Source: JBEATZ01 sp041178545 | GTDB taxonomy: Bacteria > Planctomycetota > UBA1135 > UBA2386 | Assembly (NCBI GenBank): GCA_041178545.1 | Contig: JBEGVB010000109.1 | Location: forward strand, 1-16,542 | Length of the DNA stretch: 16,542 nucleotides | Reading direction: 5' to 3' | Shown: piece by piece, positions 7,046 to 14,744 of the stretch | How positions within the stretch are numbered: position 1 is the first letter of the stretch | Layout of the letters: each line of letters opens with the position of its first letter | The notes under the pieces: generated by a model | The model's database searches: none | Told to the model about the DNA's origin: nothing | What the model saw: the letters and a program-made list of their open reading frames with translations, nothing else | Made by a program: the position numbers and the translations under genes

Positions 7046-8485
7046 TCAGCCGCAGCCTGCCTGGACCTCGATCGTGCGGCGCGTGTTGAGCCGCAGCCTC
7101 GCACGCTCGCCGACCTCGACGCCGGGGATCCAGAGGACCACGTCGTCGGCGTCCACCAGCAGCGGGATGCGGTCGCGGTCGAAGCGCGGCACGTGGCGGC
7201 TCATCAGGTAGCGGCGCAGCTCGACCTCGTAGTCACAGCCGAGCGGCTGGAACCGGTCGCCGGTCCTGCGTGCCCGCATGCGCCACGGGGTGGGGGCTTC
7301 GCGTGGGTCGAGCAGTGCGCGCCAAGGACCTGCCTCGGTCGGTGAGGGCACGAGCGGGGGAATCGGGTGCTCGAAGCCGTCCATCCACCACTCCGTCGCA
7401 CCGAACCGCTTGCGGCCGGTGTCCCAGAGGAACATCTGTCCCGGGTCGTCCTGCGGCGGCAACGGGGCGGCGCGCGAGGGGTCTGCGAGCAACAGACCGT
7501 TGCGGGTTCGTTCCACCAGCAGGCCACCCCGCCCGGCAAGTCGCTTGCCGTCCGGCTTGCGCAACAACTCGAGGGCGCGTTCGACCCATGCCTGCAGCGG
7601 CGCCTCGCCGTAGGGGTGGACGTGCACGTGTGCCATGCGCAGTGCCTCGGCCACGAACGGGCGCGCGTCCTGGTCCAGGTCGCGCAGGTCGAGGTCCATG
7701 CGCCAGGGCGCGCGGCGGTGGCTCCGCTCCGCGAGGATGCGCCTTCCCTGGGCCTCGAGGATGTCTGCTGCCGCACGCGCCGTACGGGTCACGGTCAGGA
7801 GGGCGACGTCGAGCCCGAAGCCGAGGTCCTCGCGCAGCTGTGGGATGGTCTCGTGCCGGATCCGGTTGCGCGCGTAGCGCGTGTCGTCGTTGGTGGAGTC
7901 GTGGAATGCCGTCTCCCCGAGCCGCTGCAGCAGGATCTCGAGGGTGGTGCGCCGTGTCGTCAGGAACGGCCGTACCAGCAGCACCCGCATGCCGTCCTCG
8001 TGCAGCCAGCGGGCCTCGGGGATGCCCGCGAGGCCGCGCGGACCGGTGCCGCGCAGCATGCGGAACAGCACGGTCTCGAGGTTGTCGTCGGCATGGTGTG
8101 CAGTCACCAGCGCGCCGGCCTGGCACTGCTGCGCCACCACCGCGAGCTCGCGGTACCGCGCGCGCCGCAGCTCCTCCTCGCTGGGCTGGCGCCCGGCGAA
8201 CTCGACCAGCCTGCGCACCTCGACCGGCACCCCGAGTCGGTCGGCCAGCTCGACCACGTGCTGTGCGTTCTGCCTGCTGTCGGGCCGGACGCCGTGGTCG
8301 ACGTGGACGAACCGCAGGGGGCCGGGCAGCCGGCCTTCCTGCTGCAGTCTCACCAGGACACGGGCCAATACGGTCGAGTCGACGCCACCCGAAACGGCCG
8401 CCAGCACCGTGCGTTCCGCGAGTTGGTTCTCGTAGCGGAGCAGGCAGCGGGCCGTCTGGTCGTGGAGCCGGTGGAGGCTGTCCAT
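7046..8485 (-). CDS. tilS: tRNA(Ile)-lysidine synthase
   Basis: The protein adenylates C34 of the CAU-anticodon tRNA(Ile) and joins lysine, so that AUA is read as isoleucine. With the ATG at 8485 it has 479 residues. The PP-loop ATPase motif SGGVDST is at 32-38, HVDHG at 61-65, the family motif AHHADDNLET at 129-138 and RNRIRHE at 206-212. The C-terminal TilS_C domain includes RARRTGDRFQPLG and a final WIPGVEVGERARLRL block. An in-frame GTG at 8521 would add 12 residues; 8485 is preferred because it gives the usual ~30 residues before the PP-loop and leaves the intergenic inverted repeat untranslated. It diverges from gap and is followed, after 80 bp, by the kinase gene. Confidence 0.95.
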   Translation of the reverse strand: MDSLHRLHDQTARCLLRYENQLAERTVLAAVSGGVDSTVLARVLVRLQQEGRLPGPLRFVHVDHGVRPDSRQNAQHVVELADRLGVPVEVRRLVEFAGRQPSEEELRRARYRELAVVAQQCQAGALVTAHHADDNLETVLFRMLRGTGPRGLAGIPEARWLHEDGMRVLLVRPFLTTRRTTLEILLQRLGETAFHDSTNDDTRYARNRIRHETIPQLREDLGFGLDVALLTVTRTARAAADILEAQGRRILAERSHRRAPWRMDLDLRDLDQDARPFVAEALRMAHVHVHPYGEAPLQAWVERALELLRKPDGKRLAGRGGLLVERTRNGLLLADPSRAAPLPPQDDPGQMFLWDTGRKRFGATEWWMDGFEHPIPPLVPSPTEAGPWRALLDPREAPTPWRMRARRTGDRFQPLGCDYEVELRRYLMSRHVPRFDRDRIPLLVDADDVVLWIPGVEVGERARLRLNTRRTIEVQAGCG

Positions 8486-8516
8486 GGGAAGGGGGAGCAG
8501 GGGTCGGTATGCTCCT

Positions 8517-8532
8517 CGCACTCACAAGTGCG
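8517..8532. promoter_or_regulatory. Inverted repeat in the tilS-gap divergent intergenic region
   Basis: CGCACT-CACA-AGTGCG is a perfect 6-bp inverted repeat with a 4-nt spacer, ending 27 nt before the gap ATG and starting 31 nt upstream of the tilS ATG. It could be an operator for either gene or a hairpin in the gap leader. A TATGCT (-10-like) sequence at 8508-8513 lies just before it, with no clear -35. Function is inferred from position only. Confidence 0.3.
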
Positions 8533-8544
8533 CAGAAGCCAAAC

Positions 8545-8548
8545 GGAG
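8545..8548 (+). promoter_or_regulatory. Ribosome binding site of gap
   Basis: GGAG lies 11 nt upstream of the ATG at 8560 and supports that start over the in-frame ATG at 8509, which would add 17 residues before the conserved VAINGFGRIG. Confidence 0.4.
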
Positions 8549-8559
8549 TCTATCTCGTC

Positions 8560-9606
8560 ATGACCACTCGGGTTGCCATCAATGGATTCGGCCGCATCGG
8601 CCGCCTCGTGTTCCGTGCCCTCGTCGAGCAGGGCCTCCTCGGCAAGGAACTGGACGTCGTCGCCGTCGGTGACATCGTTCCCGCCGACAACCTTGCCTAC
8701 CTGCTCAAGTACGACTCGACGCAGGGTCGCTTCACGGGCACCGTCTCGTCGAAGAAGTCCTCGCCCGACAAGGCCGAGGACGACGTGCTGGTCGTCAACG
8801 GCAAGGACATCCTGGTGGTGAGCGCCAAGACGCCTGCCGAGCTGCCGTGGGCGAAGCTGGGCATCGACATCGTGATCGAGTCGACCGGCCTCTTCACCGA
8901 GGCCGACAAGGCCAAGGGCCACCTCGTCGCCGGTGCCAAGAAGGTGGTGATCTCCGCTCCCGCCAAGGGTGAGGACATCACGGTCGTGCTGGGTGTCAAC
9001 GACGACAAGCTCGACCTCGCCAAGCACTCCATCATCTCCAACGCGTCCTGCACCACGAACTGCCTCGCACCCGTCGTGCACGTGCTGCTCAAGGAGGGAT
9101 TCGGCCTGACGGAGGGCCTGATGACCACCGTGCACGCCTACACCGCCACCCAGAAGACGGTGGACGGCCCGTCCAAGAAGGACTGGAAGGGCGGCCGCAC
9201 CGCGGCACAGAACATCATCCCGTCCACGACCGGCGCGGCGAAGGCCGTGGCCCTCGTGCTGCCCGAGGTGAAGGGCAAGCTCACCGGCATGGCCTTCCGC
9301 GTGCCCACGCCAACGGTGTCGGTGGTGGACCTCACCTTCAAGACCGCCAAGGACACGTCGCTCGACGAGATCAAGGCGGCCATGAAGCGTGCCTCCGAGA
9401 CCTACATGAAGGGCATCCTCGAGTACACCGAGGACGAGGTGGTCTCGTCGGACTTCATCCACTGCAAGGCCTCGTCGATCTTCGACGCTGGTTCCTCGAT
9501 CGAGCTCAACAAGAACTTCTTCAAGCTCGTGAGCTGGTACGACAACGAGTGGGGCTACAGCAACCGCGTGGTCGAACTGGTGCAGAAGATCGCCAAGAAG
9601 ATCTGA
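8560..9606 (+). CDS. gap: Glyceraldehyde-3-phosphate dehydrogenase, type I
   Basis: The 348-residue protein oxidises G3P to 1,3-bisphosphoglycerate with NAD+ in the cytosol. The Rossmann motif VAINGFGRIGR is at 5-15, the acidic residue of VGDIV (Asp38) sits where NAD-preferring enzymes bind the ribose, and SNASCTTNCLAP (160-171) carries the catalytic Cys164 with His192 in TTVHAYT. The C terminus has SWYDNEWGYSNRVVELV. Length is slightly above the ~333 of common bacterial enzymes, from extra residues around 61-78. pgk follows after 18 bp, a classic glycolytic operon order. It is the first gene of the plus-strand housekeeping cluster. Confidence 0.98.
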   Translation: MTTRVAINGFGRIGRLVFRALVEQGLLGKELDVVAVGDIVPADNLAYLLKYDSTQGRFTGTVSSKKSSPDKAEDDVLVVNGKDILVVSAKTPAELPWAKLGIDIVIESTGLFTEADKAKGHLVAGAKKVVISAPAKGEDITVVLGVNDDKLDLAKHSIISNASCTTNCLAPVVHVLLKEGFGLTEGLMTTVHAYTATQKTVDGPSKKDWKGGRTAAQNIIPSTTGAAKAVALVLPEVKGKLTGMAFRVPTPTVSVVDLTFKTAKDTSLDEIKAAMKRASETYMKGILEYTEDEVVSSDFIHCKASSIFDAGSSIELNKNFFKLVSWYDNEWGYSNRVVELVQKIAKKI

Positions 9607-9624
9607 CCGGACGGAACCCACGCC

Positions 9625-10875
9625 ATGCCCGCCTTCCGCACGATCCGTGACCTCGACCTGAAGGCAAAGCGCGTCCTCATGCGGGTGGACTTCAACGTCC
9701 CGCAGGACAAGGCCACGCTTGCCGTCACCAACAACCAGCGGATCGTCGCGGCGCTCCCGACCATCCGGTACGCGCTCGACCAGGGTGCTGCCGTGGTGCT
9801 GATGGCGCACCTCGGCCGCCCTGACGGCAAGAAGGTCGCCAAGTACTCGCTTCGTCCGGTTGTCGCCGAGCTGCAGAAGCTGCTCGGCAGGCCCGTGCAG
9901 TTCCTCGACGACTGCGTCGGTCCGGCCGTCGAGGCCGCCTGCGCTCGCGGCACGCTGCAGCCAGGTTCGGTGGTGCTGCTGGAGAACGTGCGCTTCCACC
10001 TCGAGGAGGAGGGCAAGGTCAAGGTCAAGAACGCCGACGGCACCACCACGACGGTCAAGGCCGACCCGGCGAACGAGAAGGCGTTCCGCGAGGCGCTCGC
10101 ACGCCTCGGCGACGTGTACGTGAACGACGCGTTCGGCGCGGCCCACCGCGCGCACGCGTCCGTGAGCGGCGTCGCCCAGCACCTGCCTTCTGCCGCGGGC
10201 TTCCTCATGCAGTCGGAGCTCGACGCATTCGGCCGCGTGCTGGAGAACCCGGCCAGGCCCTTCGTCGCGATCCTCGGCGGCGCCAAGGTGAGCGACAAGC
10301 TGCCCGTCATCACCAACCTGCTGCCCAAGGTCGACGTGTTGGTCATCGGCGGCGCCATGGCGTACACGTTCCTCGTGCAGCAGGGACACAAGGTCGGCAA
10401 CTCGCTGGTCGAGAAGGACCTCGTCGAGGCCGCCGGCAAGGTGCTGGCCCAGGCCAAGGCGACCGGCAAGAAGTTGCTGTTGCCCGTGGACCACGTCTGT
10501 GCGGCGGAGTTCAGGGCCGACAGTCCTGCATCGGTGCACGCAGGTGACATCCCGGACGGCCTCATGGGGCTCGACATCGGGCCTGCCACCACCCGCAACT
10601 ACTGCGAAGCGCTTGCGGGCGCCCGGACCATCGTGTGGAACGGCCCGATGGGTGTGTTCGAGATGGATGCCTTCTGCAAGGGGACCGAGGCAGTTGCCAA
10701 GGCCGTTGCGTCCTCCGGCGCCTTCAGCGTCGTTGGCGGCGGCGACTCGGTGGCCGCGGCCGAGAAGACCGGCGTGGTCGCCAGCATCTCCCACGTCTCC
10801 ACCGGCGGCGGCGCCTCCCTCGAACTGCTGGAGGGCAAGCTGCTCCCGGGCGTGGCGGCGCTCGCCAGGGCCTGA
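9625..10875 (+). CDS. pgk: Phosphoglycerate kinase (eukaryote-like subtype)
   Basis: The 416-residue protein makes ATP from 1,3-bisphosphoglycerate. Family motifs: MRVDFNVP (19-26), Arg39, HLGRPDGKK (62-70), LENVRFH, GDVYVNDAFGAAHRAH, LGGAKVSDK, NGPMGVFE and the nucleotide-binding GGGDSVAA. After RFHLEEEGK there is an insertion of about 18 residues (KVKNADGTTTTVKADPANEK) that most bacterial PGKs lack but yeast and animal enzymes have; the C terminus SHVSTGGGASLELLEGKLLP is also nearly identical to the animal sequence. Its length equals the eukaryotic 415-417. rpe begins 1 nt after its stop codon. Confidence 0.98.
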   Translation: MPAFRTIRDLDLKAKRVLMRVDFNVPQDKATLAVTNNQRIVAALPTIRYALDQGAAVVLMAHLGRPDGKKVAKYSLRPVVAELQKLLGRPVQFLDDCVGPAVEAACARGTLQPGSVVLLENVRFHLEEEGKVKVKNADGTTTTVKADPANEKAFREALARLGDVYVNDAFGAAHRAHASVSGVAQHLPSAAGFLMQSELDAFGRVLENPARPFVAILGGAKVSDKLPVITNLLPKVDVLVIGGAMAYTFLVQQGHKVGNSLVEKDLVEAAGKVLAQAKATGKKLLLPVDHVCAAEFRADSPASVHAGDIPDGLMGLDIGPATTRNYCEALAGARTIVWNGPMGVFEMDAFCKGTEAVAKAVASSGAFSVVGGGDSVAAAEKTGVVASISHVSTGGGASLELLEGKLLPGVAALARA

Positions 10876-10876
10876 C

Positions 10877-11575
10877 GTGGGTGCCGCCCATCCCGTCCGC
10901 ATCGCGCCCTCGCTCCTCGCGTGCGACTTCGCGCGTCTCGCCGACGAGATCCGCTCCGTGGAGCAGGCGGGTGCCGACTGGCTGCACCTCGACGTGATGG
11001 ACGGGCACTTCGTGCCCAACCTCACCTTCGGCCCGCCCGTGGTGGAGGCCATCCACAGCGTGGCAACCCTGCCGCTCGACGTGCACCTGATGATCACCGA
11101 CCCGTGGCAGTACGCGCCCGCGTTCCTCGACGCCGGCGCCGACCTGCTCACCTTCCACGTCGAGGTGGCGGACCGCGGCGACGCCCATGTGCTGGTCGAG
11201 ACCATCCGTGCCCGTGGCGCCAAGGTCGGCATGTCGCTGCAGCCGGACACGCCGGTGGAGCGGCTCGCGCCCTTCCTGCCGCACCTCGACCTCGTCCTGG
11301 TGATGAGCGTCTTTGCCGGGTTCGGCGGCCAGTCCTTCATGCCCGAGGTGCTGCCCAAGGTGCTGCGGTTGCGCGAACTCGGTTTCGCGGGCGAGGTCAG
11401 CATGGACGGCGGGATCGGCACCAGCACCATCGCCAGGGCCGCCGCCGCCGGCACCAACGTGTTCGTTGCGGGGACCGCGGTCTTCGGTGCCGAGGACCGG
11501 AGGACCCGGATTGCCGCCCTGCGCACCTCCGCCATGGCGGCCCGTCACGGCGGCAACCGTCCCGCTGCGCCCTGA
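10877..11575 (+). CDS. rpe: Ribulose-phosphate 3-epimerase
   Basis: The 232-residue TIM-barrel enzyme interconverts ribulose-5-P and xylulose-5-P in the pentose phosphate pathway. IAPSLLACDF (9-18), HLDVMDGHFVPNLTFG (37-52, metal and catalytic His38/Asp40), DVHLM (68-72, His70) and SMDGGI (175-180, Asp177, second acid-base residue) are all present, as is the phosphate-binding VAGTAVFG (197-204). The loop usually written MSVNPGFGGQ reads MSVFAGFGGQ (143-152). The GTG at 10877 follows the pgk TGA by a single base; AGGG at 10867-10870, inside pgk, can serve as its ribosome binding site, so the two are probably coupled. Confidence 0.94.
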   Translation: MGAAHPVRIAPSLLACDFARLADEIRSVEQAGADWLHLDVMDGHFVPNLTFGPPVVEAIHSVATLPLDVHLMITDPWQYAPAFLDAGADLLTFHVEVADRGDAHVLVETIRARGAKVGMSLQPDTPVERLAPFLPHLDLVLVMSVFAGFGGQSFMPEVLPKVLRLRELGFAGEVSMDGGIGTSTIARAAAAGTNVFVAGTAVFGAEDRRTRIAALRTSAMAARHGGNRPAAP

Positions 11576-11618
11576 CAACCCGGTTCCCGGCACGCAAGGG
11601 GGATGTTCGGGGTCAGGA

Positions 11619-11639
11619 CGGGTCGGGCGCACCCGCCCG
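11619..11639 (+). terminator. Possible GC-rich terminator hairpin after rpe
   Basis: CGGG-T-CGGG, a CGCA loop and CCCG-CCCG form an 8-bp stem with one bulged T, 43 nt after the rpe stop in the 136-bp gap before accD. There is no following T-run, so it is at best an atypical terminator or a pause/attenuation hairpin separating gap-pgk-rpe from accD. Confidence 0.3.
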
Positions 11640-11698
11640 AGAAAGCCCGCGGCATCGGCGGGGGGCCTCGCTATCGTTTGCGCCCTCCACCCTCACCC

Positions 11699-11702
11699 AG
11701 GA
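11699..11702 (+). promoter_or_regulatory. Ribosome binding site of accD
   Basis: AGGA lies 9 nt upstream of the ATG at 11712 and supports this start. A -10-like TATCGT occurs at 11672-11677, without a recognisable -35. Confidence 0.4.
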
Positions 11703-11711
11703 TCCCAATCG

Positions 11712-12674
11712 ATGGCTTGGACGCGGTTCGGCAAGAAAAAGGACATGCCCGGCGGGCTCTGGATCAAGTGCGAGTCCTGCGGCGCCATGCTCTTCCGGAA
11801 GGAGTTCGAGGCCCGGAACCGGGTCTGCGGCACCTGCGGGTACCACTTCACCCTCCCGGGCCGTGACCGGATCCGGATCACCGCGGACGAGGGGTCGTTC
11901 GTCGAGCTGTGGGCCGAACTGAGCGCCGACGACCGGCTGGGTTTCGTCGACAAGGTCCCCTACGCCGAGAAGATCCAGCAGACCAAGGCCAAGACCGGCG
12001 AGTCGGAGGCCGTGCTGACGGGGACCGCGACGGTCAAGGGCATCCCCTGCGTGATGGCGGTGATGAACTTCACCTTCCTCGGCGGGTCCATGGGCATGGT
12101 GGTGGGCGAGAAGATCGCCAAGGCCGCCGAACTGGCCCTGCGCGAGAACCTGCCGCTCCTCATCTTCTCCTGCTCCGGCGGTGCCCGCATGCACGAGGGC
12201 GCCATCAGCCTCATGCAGATGGCCAAGACCTGCGGCGCACTGTCCCGCCTGCACCAGGCCGGCGGGTTCTCGGTGTCCGTGCTCACGCACCCGACCACGG
12301 GTGGCGTGACCGCCAGCTTCGCCTCGGTGTGCGACGTGCTCGTGGCCGAGCCCGGTGCCCTGATCGGCTTTGCCGGCCCGCGCGTGATCGCCACCACCAT
12401 CAAGAAGGAACTGCCCAAGGGCTTCCAGCGCTCGGAGTTCCTGCTGGAGAAGGGGCAGGTCGACCGCATCGTCGCCCGCGACCGCATGCGCGACGAACTT
12501 GCGCGTCTGATGGCCTATGCGACGGGACGCGACCCGGTGGCGGCGTTCAAGCCCGCAGAGAAGGCGGCTGGTGAGGCCGAGGCACTGGTGACCATCCCGG
12601 CCGAGGCGCCGGCAGAACCCCTGGCCGAGGCGCCCAAGCCCAAGCGGGCGCGCAAGGCCAAGAAGGACGCCTGA
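11712..12674 (+). CDS. accD: Acetyl-CoA carboxylase carboxyltransferase subunit beta
   Basis: The 320-residue protein pairs with AccA to move the carboxyl group from biotin to acetyl-CoA, giving malonyl-CoA for fatty acid synthesis. The N-terminal zinc ribbon has Cys20, Cys23, Cys39 and Cys42 (CESCG...CGTCG). The crotonase-fold core follows, with GGSMGMVVGEKIAKAAE, SCSGGARMHEGAISLMQMAK, HPTTGGVTASFA and IGFAGPRVIATTIKKELPKG. The last ~40 residues are an Ala/Pro/Lys-rich tail (KPKRARKAKKDA) beyond the fold. ATG 11712 fits the normal M-x(8-20)-CxxC spacing. accA is not in the window. truD starts 7 nt downstream. Confidence 0.97.
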   Translation: MAWTRFGKKKDMPGGLWIKCESCGAMLFRKEFEARNRVCGTCGYHFTLPGRDRIRITADEGSFVELWAELSADDRLGFVDKVPYAEKIQQTKAKTGESEAVLTGTATVKGIPCVMAVMNFTFLGGSMGMVVGEKIAKAAELALRENLPLLIFSCSGGARMHEGAISLMQMAKTCGALSRLHQAGGFSVSVLTHPTTGGVTASFASVCDVLVAEPGALIGFAGPRVIATTIKKELPKGFQRSEFLLEKGQVDRIVARDRMRDELARLMAYATGRDPVAAFKPAEKAAGEAEALVTIPAEAPAEPLAEAPKPKRARKAKKDA

Positions 12675-12681
12675 CCAGGCC

Positions 12682-13785
12682 GTGATCAAGCCGACGCGCC
12701 CCGTGCCGCGCTGCAACGCGGCCGGCCTGTTCCACGGCCGCTACAAGGTCGAGCCCGAGGACTTCGTCGTCGAGGAGATCCCGCTCTACCAGCTGGACGG
12801 CTCCGGCGAGCACGTCTACCTGCACGTCGAGAAGCGCGCGGTCTCGACCCTGCACCTGCTGGACGACCTGTCGGAACAACTGCGGCTGGACCCCCGCTCC
12901 ATCGGCGTGGCGGGTCTCAAGGACGCCCAGGCGGTCAGCCGGCAGTGGGTGAGCGTGCAGGGGGTCACCGACGAGGAGGCTGCGCGTCTCTCGGGTCGTA
13001 GCTGGCGCGTGCTGGAGGCAAGGCGCCACGGCAACAAGCTCAAGATGGGCCACCTTGCAGGCAATCGCTTCGAGCTCGTGCTGCGCGACACCGCGCCTGG
13101 CGACCTCGCCAAGGCGCGGGCCGGGCTCGAGCAGATGACGCGGCTCGGGGTGCCCAACTACTTCGGCGAGCAGCGCTTCGGCAAGCGCGGCGCCAACCTC
13201 GAGAAGGGCCTGCAGATCCTCAGCGAGGAGGGCAGCCGCATCGGGAGGCGGATCCCGCGGCGGGTGTTCAGCCTGCTGGTGTCCGCGGTGCAGAGCGAGG
13301 TGTTCAACCGCATCGTGGTCCGCAGGCTGCAGGGCCTCGGCACCCTGTGGCACGGCGACCTCGCGTGGATCCACCGCAACGGTGCCGTCTTCGTGGTCGA
13401 GGACCCCGTGCGCGAGCAGAAGCGTGCCGACGCGCTGGAGGTCAGTCCCTCTGGCCCGATGCCCGGACCCAAGATGGCCATGCCGCTCGGCGACATGCGC
13501 TCACTGGAGGCTGCCGTGATGGCCGAGCTCGGTCTCACGCCGCAGTCGTTCGCGCGTGTGCCCTTCGGTCTCGCCCGCGGCGACCGGCGTCCGTTGCGGG
13601 TGCCGCTGTGGGACGCAAGTGCCGAGGAGGCACCAGGGCTCGGGCTGCGCCTGCGCTTCGGGCTGCCCAAGGGTTCCTATGCCACTGCCGTGCTGCGCGA
13701 ACTGCTGGTCGACACCATCTGGTTCGGGCCCGGCACCGAGGCTGCTGAGGAGCCGGACAGCGCTGCGGGTGCCGGGGCGGACTGA
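12682..13785 (+). CDS. truD: tRNA pseudouridine synthase D
   Basis: The 367-residue protein matches TruD, which makes pseudouridine 13 in tRNA(Glu) and others. The N-terminal FHGRYKVEPEDFVVEEIP (17-34), GLKDAQAVSRQW (78-89) with the catalytic Asp81, HGNKLKMGHLAGNRF (116-130) and NYFGEQRFGKRG (159-170) are hallmark motifs; the C-terminal LRFGLPKGSYATAVLRELL closes the catalytic domain. A short acidic/Ala tail follows (TEAAEEPDSAAGAGAD). GTG 12682 is the first in-frame start after accD; the family's N-terminal substrate-binding strand begins about 15 residues later. The gene converges with the methyltransferase gene, 29 bp away. Confidence 0.95.
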   Translation: MIKPTRPVPRCNAAGLFHGRYKVEPEDFVVEEIPLYQLDGSGEHVYLHVEKRAVSTLHLLDDLSEQLRLDPRSIGVAGLKDAQAVSRQWVSVQGVTDEEAARLSGRSWRVLEARRHGNKLKMGHLAGNRFELVLRDTAPGDLAKARAGLEQMTRLGVPNYFGEQRFGKRGANLEKGLQILSEEGSRIGRRIPRRVFSLLVSAVQSEVFNRIVVRRLQGLGTLWHGDLAWIHRNGAVFVVEDPVREQKRADALEVSPSGPMPGPKMAMPLGDMRSLEAAVMAELGLTPQSFARVPFGLARGDRRPLRVPLWDASAEEAPGLGLRLRFGLPKGSYATAVLRELLVDTIWFGPGTEAAEEPDSAAGAGAD

Positions 13786-13814
13786 CCACCCCGCACCGCG
13801 ACGGCAGGAGGAGC

Positions 13815-14591
13815 TCAGCCGCGCCGCGGCAGGGCGTGGCAGACGTAGGTGGGGTCCTGGAACCGGCCCGTGACGTCCTGCAGCGTGTAGAAGTCGCGTT
13901 TCTCGATGGTCTCGTAGTCGCAGCAGTGCAGCACGGTGTCGAGCGCCTTGGGGCTCATCTGCCACCAGTTGCACTGGTTCCACTCGCCCACGAACTTCGC
14001 CACCGGCTCGGTTGCATCGGGCATGGTGGTGGAGATCGACACGATGAGGCGGCCGTTGTCCGCCGTGCAGTCGCGCATCCGCTGGATGCCGAGCACCGGG
14101 TCGCGCACGTGCATGAGCATGGCGCCCGAGAACACGAGGTCGAACGTCCCCAGCTCCTCGCGGTTGAGCTCGTAGATGGTCTTCCAGATGCGGCGCACGC
14201 GCTTGGAGCCGAGGGCCTCGCCGACGATCGAGAACCCGTCGAACATCACCTCGCGGTCGATGGTGGTCTTCTCCGAGTCCGTCTTCTGCATGAACTCCCT
14301 GCGGTAGCGGGGGGTCCAGTCGTGCGCACCCCAGCTGGGCAGCTCCACGGCAACGACCTCGGCGGCACCGCGGCGCTCGAACTCGTACGCGAAGAAGCCT
14401 GTGCTCGCGCCGACGTCCAGCACGCGCATGCCGTCCATGCGCTCGGGGAAGTGGTAGTGCTTGAGGTAGTCCGTCATCCGCAGGTGGCCCGGGGTCTCGA
14501 CCCCGTCGCCTAGGTCGATGCGGTGGTACCAGCTGGAGATGGACTCGACGCGGCGGCGGAGTTCGGCGATCTGTTGCGGGGTGCGTGCCAT
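13815..14591 (-). CDS. SAM-dependent methyltransferase, CmoB/DUF1698-like
   Basis: The 258-residue protein has a class I Rossmann methyltransferase core: motif I VLDVGASTGFFAYEF (57-71), acidic end of strand 2 in VAVELPSWGAHDW (80-92), motif IV-like FDLVFSGAMLMHVRDP (150-165) and LIVSISTT (182-189). The N-terminal WYHRIDLGDGVETPG (21-35) resembles the leader of CmoB-type enzymes (W-x-H-x-x-D-L-x-x-G-x-x-T-P-G), which make carboxymethoxyuridine in tRNA wobble position 34. It is shorter than CmoB (~320) and no CmoA partner is in the window, so tRNA modification is only a suggestion; small-molecule or glycan methylation is an alternative. ATG 14591 is chosen because it precedes the conserved leader by 20 residues; upstream sequence is hairpin and repeats. 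The GC-rich palindrome at its own stop codon (13818-13830) may aid termination. Confidence 0.8.
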   Translation of the reverse strand: MARTPQQIAELRRRVESISSWYHRIDLGDGVETPGHLRMTDYLKHYHFPERMDGMRVLDVGASTGFFAYEFERRGAAEVVAVELPSWGAHDWTPRYRREFMQKTDSEKTTIDREVMFDGFSIVGEALGSKRVRRIWKTIYELNREELGTFDLVFSGAMLMHVRDPVLGIQRMRDCTADNGRLIVSISTTMPDATEPVAKFVGEWNQCNWWQMSPKALDTVLHCCDYETIEKRDFYTLQDVTGRFQDPTYVCHALPRRG

Positions 14592-14594
14592 GGG

Positions 14595-14627
14595 TCTCGT
14601 TGCCTGCGTCGCAGGATAGGAACGAGA
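14595..14627 (-). promoter_or_regulatory. Nested hairpin abutting the methyltransferase start codon
   Basis: Outer arms TCTCGTT (14595-14601) and AACGAGA (14621-14627) are perfectly complementary, as are inner arms CCTGCG (14603-14608) and CGCAGG (14610-14615). In the minus-strand mRNA this gives a 7-bp stem, a 5/1 asymmetric internal loop and a 5-bp stem with a 3-nt loop, ending 3 nt before the AUG. The ribosome loading region would be inside the structure, so it may control translation; as DNA it could also be a repressor operator. Confidence 0.5.
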
Positions 14628-14655
14628 TCGGCTGCCGCGACCTGTGAGGTCCAGT

Positions 14656-14696
14656 TGCAGCGTGGGAACCGGTGCTGCAGCGCGGAACCTCCGGTG
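14656..14696. repeat. Imperfect tandem direct repeat in the divergent intergenic region
   Basis: TGCAGCGTGGGAACCGGTG (14656-14674) is followed one base later by TGCAGCGCGGAACCTCCGGTG (14676-14696): same ends and core, with small indels. The pair lies between the methyltransferase and membrane-protein genes and could be two binding sites of one regulator or a small duplication. Confidence 0.35.
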
Positions 14697-14719
14697 GCGC
14701 CGAAGGTCGGTCCCGCCTT

Positions 14720-14744
14720 GGGACGCTTGTGTCGCCTGCGTCCC
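14720..14744. repeat. Inverted repeat upstream of the membrane protein gene
   Basis: GGGACG (14720-14725) and CGTCCC (14739-14744) are perfectly complementary with a 13-nt spacer, 60 nt before the ATG at 14804. It may be an operator; arms this short can occur by chance. Confidence 0.2.

Noticed and set aside
4552..7104. An 850-codon minus-strand frame overlapping the kinase gene
   Set aside because: It is a frame-shifted shadow, Arg/Gly-rich and without motifs; the overlapping frame encodes a clear FHA-kinase.
8350..11535. A minus-strand open frame of more than 1,000 codons opposite gap, pgk and rpe
   Set aside because: It is antisense to three well-conserved genes, is His/Gly/Arg-rich with no domain pattern, and such frames are expected in GC-rich DNA.
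13818..13830. GCCGCG-C-CGCGGC palindrome at the methyltransferase stop as a confident terminator
   Set aside because: It is within the last codons, has no T-run and can arise by chance at this base composition; mentioned only as a possibility under the gene.
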